Shown here piece by piece: positions 42,422 through 49,195 of a stretch of 64,000 nt of DNA (the first letter of the stretch is position 1; each line of letters opens with the position of its first letter). A program made the position numbers and the translations under genes. The notes under the pieces are model-generated. The model searched no databases. It had not been told where the DNA came from and saw nothing but the letters and a program-made list of their open reading frames with translations. Source of the stretch: UBA9676 sp963730065 (GTDB taxonomy: Bacteria > Actinomycetota > Actinomycetes > Streptosporangiales > Streptosporangiaceae); assembly GCA_963730065.1 (NCBI GenBank), contig CAVSQL010000008.1:1-64000 (forward strand), in the 5' to 3' direction.

Positions 42422-43645
42422 TCAGGCGGCCGTCGCCGCCCGGAGGTTGTCGTCGAGCACGGCCAGGAACTCCTCGGTGGACAGGAAGGGCGTGTTGGCC
42501 CCGACCAGCTGCGCGAGGTCCTTGGTCATCTTCCCGCTTTCCACCGTCTGGACGCACACCTTCTCCAGCGTCTCGGCGAACACGGTGACCTCCGGGGTGC
42601 CGTCGAGCTGCCCGCGGTGGGCCAGGCCACGGGTCCAGGCGAAGATGGAGGCGATCGGGTTGGTCGAGGTGGGCTTGCCCTGCTGGTGCATGCGGTAGTG
42701 GCGGGTGACGGTGCCGTGCGCCGCCTCGGCCTCCACCGTGCGGCCGTCCGGCGTCATCAGCACGCTGGTCATCAGGCCCAGCGAGCCGAACCCCTGGGCC
42801 ACCACGTCTGATTCCACGTCCCCGTCATAGTTCTTGCAGGCCCACACCAGGCCACCCTCACCCTTGAGCACCTGGGCGACCATGTCGTCGATGAGGCGGT
42901 GGTCGTAGGTGATGCCAGCGATCTCGAAGTCGGACTTGAACTCGGACTCGAATATCTCCTGGAACAGGTCCTTGAAGCGCCCGTCGTAGGCCTTGAGGAT
43001 GGTGTTCTTGGTGGACAGGTAGAGCGGGTAGCGGCGGTTGAGCGCGTAGCGCATGGTGGCCCGGGCGAAGTCGCGGATCGAGTCGTCGAAGTTGTACATG
43101 CCCATGGCCACGCCGCCGCCCGGGAAGACGGCCACCTCACGCTCGAACCGTTCCGCCTGGGTGCCCTCGTCCGGCTCGTAGGCGATCGTCACCCGGCCCG
43201 GGCCGGGGACCACGAAGTCGGTCGCGCGGTACTGGTCGGCATGGGCGTGGCGGCCGATGATGATCGGCTTGACCCAGCCGGGCACGAAACGCGGGACGCT
43301 GTGCACCACGATGGGCTCGCGGAACACCACCCCGCCGAGGATGTTGCGGATCGTTCCGTTCGGGGACCGCCACATCTTCTTCAGCCCGAACTCGGCCACC
43401 CTGGCTTCGTCCGGGGTGATGGTGGCGCATTTGATCCCCACGCCATAGCGCTTGATGGCGTTCGCCGCGTCCACGGTGACCTGGTCATCGGTCGCGTCAC
43501 GATGGATGACGGACAGGTCGTAGTACTTCAGGTCGATATCCAGATAGGGCAAGATCAGCTTGTCCTTGATGAAGCTCCAGATGATCCGCGTCATCTCGTC
43601 GCCGTCGAGCTCGACGACGGGATTGACTACCTTGATCTTCGGCAT
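42422..43645 (-). CDS. icd: NADP-dependent isocitrate dehydrogenase
   Basis: A homodimeric type isocitrate dehydrogenase of 407 residues. It starts MPKIKVVNPVVELDGDEMTR, and has SPNGTIRNILGGVVFREPIV for substrate binding, GRHAHADQYRATDFVVPGPG, ITYDHRLIDDMVAQVLKGEG and AHGTVTRHYRMHQQGKPTST for metal and NADP. This is the eukaryotic-like subfamily, distinct from the monomeric form common in corynebacteria. AGAGGAAG lies about 9 bases before the ATG. It pairs with mdh downstream; DUF3017 and citrate synthase lie upstream on the same strand. Confidence 0.97.
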   Translation of the reverse strand: MPKIKVVNPVVELDGDEMTRIIWSFIKDKLILPYLDIDLKYYDLSVIHRDATDDQVTVDAANAIKRYGVGIKCATITPDEARVAEFGLKKMWRSPNGTIRNILGGVVFREPIVVHSVPRFVPGWVKPIIIGRHAHADQYRATDFVVPGPGRVTIAYEPDEGTQAERFEREVAVFPGGGVAMGMYNFDDSIRDFARATMRYALNRRYPLYLSTKNTILKAYDGRFKDLFQEIFESEFKSDFEIAGITYDHRLIDDMVAQVLKGEGGLVWACKNYDGDVESDVVAQGFGSLGLMTSVLMTPDGRTVEAEAAHGTVTRHYRMHQQGKPTSTNPIASIFAWTRGLAHRGQLDGTPEVTVFAETLEKVCVQTVESGKMTKDLAQLVGANTPFLSTEEFLAVLDDNLRAATAA

Positions 43646-43733
43646 GCCACCGACTTCCTCTCCACGCCTCAGTCTTCTCCCTCGGGTGCGGCCCGGACCG
43701 TGAAACCAGCGGGCGCAGGCGGGGGAACCCAGG

Positions 43734-44132
43734 TCACGACGGCACCGGCAGCACCAGGCCAGCGGCCAGCAGGCCGATGGCCAGGGCGGCCAGACACGTC
43801 ACGTCCACCAGGCGCCGCCGGGAAGCGAGCATGCCTGCCCGCGCTTCCGGCAACACCAGCCTGGCCAGCGCGCCGATGAACATCGCGCCTGCCAAAGCCA
43901 ACGTACCGTCTCTGGCCCGCTCGATGCCGCCTTGCCACATCCATGCCAGGGCGCCGATGGTGATCGCCAGGACCAGCAGGTAAGGAAGCTGGGCCGCCCG
44001 GGGCGGCCTCGCGCGCGAGGCGCGCGCCCCACGGCCGGCCGTGCCGCGCCGGCGGCCCGGCGCGGCGCGGGCAGCGGGACCGGCGGCGGCAGCGGGACCG
44101 GCAGGCCCGGCACCCCCGGGGGCGGTGCTCAC
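43734..44132 (-). CDS. DUF3017-family membrane protein
   Basis: A 132-residue protein with an Ala/Arg/Pro-rich, positively charged N-terminus and three hydrophobic helices: LPYLLVLAITIGALAWMWQG, ALAGAMFIGALARLVLPEA and DVTCLAALAIGLLAAGLVLP. The small three-helix form with an RLVLPEARAGMLA loop is the DUF3017 family, which in actinobacteria lies near mdh and folD. Function unknown. The GTG start overlaps the citrate synthase stop (GTGA), so it is translated from the same mRNA. Confidence 0.85.
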   Translation of the reverse strand: MSTAPGGAGPAGPAAAAGPAARAAPGRRRGTAGRGARASRARPPRAAQLPYLLVLAITIGALAWMWQGGIERARDGTLALAGAMFIGALARLVLPEARAGMLASRRRLVDVTCLAALAIGLLAAGLVLPVPS

Positions 44133-45271
44133 CGCTGGTCCAGCGGGGTCCAGGTGAGCCCCCGCTCACCAACGTATTCGCTGTCCGGGCGGATCAGCCG
44201 GTTGTCGGCGTGCTGCTCCATGACGTGGGCCGTCCAGCCGGCCATCCGGCTCACCGAGAAGACCGGGGTGAACAGGTCGGTGGGGATCTGAAGGTAGTGG
44301 TAGACGGTGGCGGCGAAGAAGTCCACGTTCGGGTAGAGGCCCTTCTCCGCCAGGACGGTCTCCTCCATCCGCCGCGACATCCGGTAATAGGTGTCGTCGC
44401 CGGCGGCCTGGGCCAGTTCCCCCGACATCTGGCGCAGATGAGTGGCGCGCGGATCCTCGGTCTTGTAGACACGGTGGCCGAACCCCATGATCTTCTCGCC
44501 CCCGGCCAGCCGGTCGCGTACCTCGCGTTCCACCGCACCCACCGGGTCATCGGGCGCCGCCGCCCTGATTTCCGCCAGTGTGCGCATGACCTGCTCGTTC
44601 GCCCCGCCGTGCAGCGGCCCCTTGAGGGTGCCGATCGCCGCGACCACCGCCGAGTGCATGTCCGACAGGGTGGCGGCACAGACCCGGGCGGCGAACGTGG
44701 AGGCGTTCATCGTGTGGTCGGCATGCAGCACCAGGCAGGTGTCGAAGATCTCCGCCTCCCGCGGCGCTGGCGGCGCACCCCGCATCTGCAGCAGGAAGTT
44801 CGCGGCCAGCCCCAGCTCCGGCTCGGCCGGGCCGACCTTGCCCCCGTTCCGCGCGGCATGGTAGGCGGCGACCAGGATCGGCTGCTGCGCGGTGAGCCGC
44901 GCGGACTTGCGGAGGTTCGCCGCGGCCGAGTTGGAGTCCTTGTCCGGGTCGTCGGCACTCGCCAGCGAGACCAGGCTCCGTATCGCCTCCATCGGCGACT
45001 GGCTGCCCGCCACGTCGGGCAGGCACGCGGTCACCAGGGAGCCGAGCGCGCGGCCGGCGGCGATCTCGCCGCCGTAGGCCGCCAGTTCGGCGCGGCTGGG
45101 GGGATGGCCGCGCTGCAGCAGGTAGGCGATCTCCTCGAAGGTCGCCGAGCCCGCGAGCTGACCGATGTCGTATCCGCGGTAGAACAACAGGCCAGCCCGG
45201 CCATCGATATCGCTCAACGCTGTTGACGCGGCGATGATGTCCGCCAGGCCCTTGGAGGGCTTGTCCGCCAT
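44129..45271 (-). CDS. Citrate synthase, short type (CitA-like)
   Basis: The enzyme condenses acetyl-CoA with oxaloacetate. Catalytic residues are in LHADHTMNASTFAARVCAAT (His), MGFGHRVYKTEDPRATHLRQ (His) and NVDFFAATVYHYLQIPTDL (Asp), with the CoA-contacting GPLHGGANEQV. At 380 residues it is shorter than type-II GltA and resembles citrate synthase 2 or methylcitrate synthases, so 2-methylcitrate formation is possible. ATG 45271 is preceded by GGAGGAAG; an upstream ATG at 45346 has no conserved residues. The nearby mdh and icd favour a TCA role. Confidence 0.93.
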   Translation of the reverse strand: MADKPSKGLADIIAASTALSDIDGRAGLLFYRGYDIGQLAGSATFEEIAYLLQRGHPPSRAELAAYGGEIAAGRALGSLVTACLPDVAGSQSPMEAIRSLVSLASADDPDKDSNSAAANLRKSARLTAQQPILVAAYHAARNGGKVGPAEPELGLAANFLLQMRGAPPAPREAEIFDTCLVLHADHTMNASTFAARVCAATLSDMHSAVVAAIGTLKGPLHGGANEQVMRTLAEIRAAAPDDPVGAVEREVRDRLAGGEKIMGFGHRVYKTEDPRATHLRQMSGELAQAAGDDTYYRMSRRMEETVLAEKGLYPNVDFFAATVYHYLQIPTDLFTPVFSVSRMAGWTAHVMEQHADNRLIRPDSEYVGERGLTWTPLDQR

Positions 45272-45483
45272 TGTCGTGCTTCCTCCGGGAGGGCTCGCTC
45301 GGCAGTGTACTTCTGCTGGCTGCTCCCGCAGGTCCCGGGCGGCCACTCCGCGGCCGGGCCCGATCTCCGGCCACCCGCCGGCGGGCGCGCCAACCGGTAC
45401 CCGCGAATGTGGTACGACATGCCCGCGCGAGGGTAACTGGACCGTAAGACCTCAGTAACTGCACAGCCAGGCAGGAGGACCTT

Positions 45484-46182
45484 GTGGACGGGCCCTACAT
45501 TCGCATCGAGGAAACGGGTGTGGTGATCCCGCTGTCCGAGACCGTGACGACGATCGGGCGGGGCGGCGCGGTCGACGTGCACCTGGGTGACCCGAGCGTT
45601 TCCCGCCTTCATGCCGAGATCGTCCGGCATGGGCCCTACGCGTACGTCGCGGACCTGGGTTTATCACGCAACGGCACCCGGGTCAACGGGCGGCTGATCG
45701 CCCGCCGGGTGCTCGAGGACGGCGACGTGCTCAGCTTCGGTGCGGCCCGCTGCCGGATGGGCGGTATCCCGAAGGAGGACATCACCGCCGAGGTGGAGCT
45801 GCGCCGCTCGGCGAGCCCGGAGCTGACCCGGCGCGAGCTCGACGTCCTGACGTCGTTGTGCCGGCCCGCCCTGTCGGACGAGGCGTTTGTGGCCCCGGCC
45901 ACGGCCAGGGAGATCGCGACCGACCTGGTGGTCACCGAGGCCGCCGTCAAGCAGCATCTCCTGCGCCTCTACCAGAAGTTCCGGATCCCCGAAGGGCCCA
46001 ACCGGCGGGTCCGGCTGGCCAACGAAGTGGTCGCCCTCGGCCTCGTCAGGCCCCTCCCGCCGACCGGGCGGCCGGAGCCTGCCCCGGGCCTCAAATCCCC
46101 GGCCGGGCGGCCGGAGCCGGCCACCCCACCGCGGCCCGAGCCGGTGACGCCGCGGCCGCACCCGGCAGGCCAGCTGACCTAG
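45484..46182 (+). CDS. FHA-domain protein with C-terminal helix-turn-helix-like region
   Basis: Residues 15-95 form a forkhead-associated domain that binds phosphothreonine: TVTTIGRGGAVDVHLGDPSV, SRLHAEIVRHGPYAYVADLG and SRNGTRVNGRLIARRVLEDG. Residues 110-185 contain LTRRELDVLTSLCRPALSDE and TAREIATDLVVTEAAVKQHL, which resemble a response-regulator-type winged or LuxR-like HTH. The tail is Pro-rich with a repeated GRPEPA motif. GTG 45484 has AGGAGG 5 bases upstream. It converges with the Ser/Thr kinase gene (14 bp between stops), a natural partner that could phosphorylate a ligand for this reader. Confidence 0.88.
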   Translation: MDGPYIRIEETGVVIPLSETVTTIGRGGAVDVHLGDPSVSRLHAEIVRHGPYAYVADLGLSRNGTRVNGRLIARRVLEDGDVLSFGAARCRMGGIPKEDITAEVELRRSASPELTRRELDVLTSLCRPALSDEAFVAPATAREIATDLVVTEAAVKQHLLRLYQKFRIPEGPNRRVRLANEVVALGLVRPLPPTGRPEPAPGLKSPAGRPEPATPPRPEPVTPRPHPAGQLT

Positions 46183-46196
46183 CTGACCGGGCCACC

Positions 46197-48077
46197 TCAG
46201 CGGCTGGCCAGGCGGGACAGCAGGAACCGGCCCACCAGGCTCAGATGGCGGACCGGCCCGAGGTGCACCATCGGCCCCACATGGGCCATGCCGAAATGCC
46301 AGACCCCGCCGGGCGCCCCGGCCGGCCAGTAGAGAGAAGGCCAGGAGAAGGCGGCCGCGAGGGTGGCGAGCGCGAGCGCGGTCATCCCGGCCAGGGCCAC
46401 CGCCTGCGCGGCCCGGGTGGTGGCCATCGCGGCGTAGAGCTGGTGGAGCTGCCGCCGCGGCCTCGCCGATCCCGGGCCGAGCCCGTAGAACGCGACGATC
46501 GCCCCGGCCCCGGCCGCGACCGCGCGGGGAAGATGATGACCGGGCGAGAGCGCGATCGCCACCCCGCCCGCCACCGCGGCGGCGACCAGCGCGAACGGCG
46601 CGAGCAGCAGGCAGGACAGAAGCGACCGCACCAGGTACCAGGGGGACAGGGCGGCCAGCACGGCCGGGTCGCTGCGCCGGGTGCCGCGCGCCGAGCGCCG
46701 CAGGGCGGCCCGCTGCCGGACCAGGTCACCGGCCCGCAGCAGAACGATAAAGGCCAGCGAGCCCAGTGCGCCCACCACGGGCAGGATGACGCTGATGCCC
46801 ACCGCGGCCAGCATGGTCACGGCCACCATCGCCGACGGCCAGCGTGACTTCGGGGCCCCGCCCGCCACCGGGCTGGGCGCGAACGGGTTGCTGCGCGGCT
46901 GGCCCGGGCCGCGGCGCGGCTGCGGGTCGGGTCCCGGCGGCCCGGGCTTGGGCGGCTTGGGCGGCCGGGCCGGGCTGGGCCCGTACTGGACCGGCGGCAG
47001 CACGTCGGCGAAGTCCGCGGGCCAGGGACCGGCCATGAGCGGCGAGGGCTCCGGACGCACCGTCCCCGGTCCCGCCGCGGCGGCGCCGTTGCTGCCAGCG
47101 GGCGGGGCCGCGGGATCGGCCGGGCCGGGCGCCACGCCGGCGGCCGCCGCCAGGCCGGGCCCTCCGCTGGCGGCCGGGGAGGGGCCGGGAGCCTGGTCGG
47201 CGCTGGTCGCCGGGACCGCGGTGACGGTGCTCACCGGCGCGTCCGCGCCGGGAACAGTCGGCCGGGCCCACCCGCGGGGGTCGAGCGCCGCGGCCTGGGC
47301 GCTGAGCTGCACCGCCGCGGGCCGAAGTGCCGGGTCCCGGGCCAGGGCCGCTTTCAGCAGCGGCAGCAGGGACGAGGGGGCTCCGGTGAGGTCGGGCTGC
47401 CCGTTCACGATCCGGTAGAAGATGGCCTCGTAGGAGCCGGACCCGAACGGCGGGTGGCCGGTGGCGGCGAAGGCGACGGTCGCGCCCCAGGCGTGGATGT
47501 CGGACGCCTCGCTGCTCGACTGCCCCTCGATCACCTCCGGCGCGAGGAAGCCGGGGGTCCCCATGAACATCCCGGTCATGGTCAGCCGGGTCGCGTCCGG
47601 TCCCTGCGCGATGCCGAAGTCGATGACCACCGGCAGCTCGCCGAGCAGCATCACGTTGCTGGGCTTGAGGTCGCGGTGCACCACCCCGGCGGCGTGCACC
47701 GCGGCGAGCGCGCCGGCGAGCCCGCTGGCCAGCCGGAGCAGGGCGGACGGCGGCAGCGGCCCGGCCTCGGTCACCACCTGGTCCAGGGTCCGGCCGGGGA
47801 CGTAGCGGGTGACGATATAGGGCGTATCCCCGGCCAGGTCCGCGTCGATGACTTCCGCGACGTAAGGGCTGCGCACCCGGCGCATGGTCTCGACCTCGCG
47901 CGCCAGCCGCCGCCGCGCCATCGGGTCCTCGGCCACCACCGAGCGCAGGACCTTGAGCGCGGCCGTCTGGCCGCTGGCGTCCCGGGCCAGGAAGACGACG
48001 CCCATCCCGCCCTCGCCGAGCCGCCCGAGCAGGCTGTAGGGCCCGAGCCTGCCCGGCATCTGGTCCTCAGCAGTCAT
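46197..48077 (-). CDS. Membrane-anchored serine/threonine protein kinase
   Basis: The N-terminal Hanks-type kinase domain (residues about 12-265) has YSLLGRLGEGGMGVVFLARD, the Lys in TAALKVLRSVVAEDP, VVHRDLKPSNVMLLGELPVV, DFGIAQGPDATRLTMTG and the APE-like FLAPEVIEGQ. A long Ala/Pro/Gly-rich linker (about 270-415) follows, then four or more hydrophobic helices (for example SAMVAVTMLAAVGISVILPV, PFALVAAAVAGGVAIALSPG). The extracellular sensor of PknB-type kinases (PASTA) is absent. ATG 48077 is preferred over 48089. It converges with the FHA gene. Confidence 0.93.
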   Translation of the reverse strand: MTAEDQMPGRLGPYSLLGRLGEGGMGVVFLARDASGQTAALKVLRSVVAEDPMARRRLAREVETMRRVRSPYVAEVIDADLAGDTPYIVTRYVPGRTLDQVVTEAGPLPPSALLRLASGLAGALAAVHAAGVVHRDLKPSNVMLLGELPVVIDFGIAQGPDATRLTMTGMFMGTPGFLAPEVIEGQSSSEASDIHAWGATVAFAATGHPPFGSGSYEAIFYRIVNGQPDLTGAPSSLLPLLKAALARDPALRPAAVQLSAQAAALDPRGWARPTVPGADAPVSTVTAVPATSADQAPGPSPAASGGPGLAAAAGVAPGPADPAAPPAGSNGAAAAGPGTVRPEPSPLMAGPWPADFADVLPPVQYGPSPARPPKPPKPGPPGPDPQPRRGPGQPRSNPFAPSPVAGGAPKSRWPSAMVAVTMLAAVGISVILPVVGALGSLAFIVLLRAGDLVRQRAALRRSARGTRRSDPAVLAALSPWYLVRSLLSCLLLAPFALVAAAVAGGVAIALSPGHHLPRAVAAGAGAIVAFYGLGPGSARPRRQLHQLYAAMATTRAAQAVALAGMTALALATLAAAFSWPSLYWPAGAPGGVWHFGMAHVGPMVHLGPVRHLSLVGRFLLSRLASR

Positions 48078-48173
48078 GGCAGTCCCCACCGACGAGCCTC
48101 AGTCCCGTGCATCGCACCGTGTGCCCCCCAGACCGCGAATCAGCCGCGCGCCCCTGGCCCAGAGCCGCACGCC

Positions 48174-48587
48174 CTACGGTCCCGTGACCAGCTTACGCAG
48201 CGCCTGCGCCGCCTGGGCGTTCTGCTCGGCATGGGACACGAGCGCCCTGGCGAGTTCGCTGGCCCACTGCTGGATGCCGACCGGCTGACGTGACAGGACG
48301 ACACCCCGCACCTCCCGGCAGATTTCCGCGGACGGTTCCCGGCCGGGCTGGACCCCGAGCGACAGCACCTGCTCGCCCAGCCGTACGGTGATCTTCGATA
48401 CCTCCCCCGGGCGCCCGCGCATGCGGTCGGACACGGTCCGCGCCCGGTCGATCGTCACGCAGCCCGGCGGCAGCGCGTCGCTGAGCGATTCGGTCAGCAC
48501 CCGGGCGTAGATGGCCACGTCCGCGCTATCGGCGCGGAGCGCGGCGGTGACCATCTCCAGCGACAGGTCGTCGGCGGGCTCGCTCAT
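48174..48587 (-). CDS. Conserved hypothetical actinobacterial protein
   Basis: A 137-residue soluble protein beginning MSEPADDLSLEMVTAALRAD, predicted to mix helices and strands, with RARTVSDRMRGRPGEVSKIT and a helical C-terminus (QPVGIQQWASELARALVSHA). I recognise it as a protein type often found in actinobacteria near kinase or regulator genes, but not its function. Codon third positions are strongly G/C, and the gene lies 96 bp upstream of the kinase on the same strand. No transmembrane or signal segment is visible. Confidence 0.72.
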   Translation of the reverse strand: MSEPADDLSLEMVTAALRADSADVAIYARVLTESLSDALPPGCVTIDRARTVSDRMRGRPGEVSKITVRLGEQVLSLGVQPGREPSAEICREVRGVVLSRQPVGIQQWASELARALVSHAEQNAQAAQALRKLVTGP

Positions 48588-48897
48588 GCCGGGCGTGCCC
48601 TGGTGGTGATCGGCTGCATGGGTTCTGCTGCTCCTTGCGCGCGGCGCCGGGCCGGCCTCGTTGGACGGGAGGAAGTGCTCCGCGGGCGTCAGCGCCCGGT
48701 GAAGGTGGCCTTCCCTGGGCCATTCTCGACGAAACTGCGCATTCCCGCGCTGATCCCGGTCGTGACCAGCCGCGGGGACTGCCGCCGCCTCGATCCCCGG
48801 GCCGGCGCCGGGATCGGTACCCGGCCGTCGCTCGCCGCGTCACGGCCGGCGCGGGCGAGCTCACCCCGGCCTCCTTCGGCCGGCCGGGGCCACGATC
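48588..48897 (-). other. 310-bp gap with a possible enoyl-CoA hydratase remnant
   Basis: On the minus strand, 48778 to 48689 encodes LVTTGISAGMRSFVENGPGK followed by ATFTGR and a stop, which resembles the C-terminal tail of enoyl-CoA hydratase/isomerase proteins (GMRSFVE...FTGR). Nothing of the upstream domain can be read in any frame, so this would be a gene fragment. The rest of the gap is GC-rich with inverted repeats near 48860-48890 and no gene. Confidence 0.3.
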
Positions 48898-49098
48898 CTA
48901 GGGCCTGGCCGGCCCGCTCCCGGCCAGGAACGCCTGAATCTCGGCCTCGCTGTAGCGGCGATGCCCGCCGAGCGTCCTGATCGAACCGAACTTGTCCTGC
49001 TCCGCCCACCGGGTGACCGTCTTGGGGTTAACCCGCAGGAGCGCGGCCACCTCGGCCGGGGTCAGGAGGCGTTCGGACTGCACGTCTGACCTCGCCAT
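48898..49098 (-). CDS. bldC: BldC-type MerR-like developmental regulator
   Basis: A 66-residue DNA-binding protein consisting almost only of a MerR-type winged helix: LLTPAEVAALLRVNPKTVTR, WAEQDKFGSIRTLGGHRRYS, then EAEIQAFLAG. This matches BldC, which binds cooperatively to direct repeats and controls development in streptomycetes and also occurs in non-sporulating actinobacteria. ATG 49098 has AAAGG 9 bases upstream; ATG 49107 would overlap that site. The gene is monocistronic as far as can be seen. A typical BldC is 68 residues. Confidence 0.93.
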   Translation of the reverse strand: MARSDVQSERLLTPAEVAALLRVNPKTVTRWAEQDKFGSIRTLGGHRRYSEAEIQAFLAGSGPARP

Positions 49099-49195
49099 CG
49101 CTGTCATCCTTTCGCCTGCACATCGCCGGGGCCATAAGGAGGACGCCTCACCGACAGCAACGGTTCACATCCGGGCGGTAGCAGAATCCGGCTGG

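Noticed and set aside
46183..46196. Terminator between the convergent FHA and kinase genes
   Set aside because: Only 14 bp lie between the stops and no stem of useful length fits.
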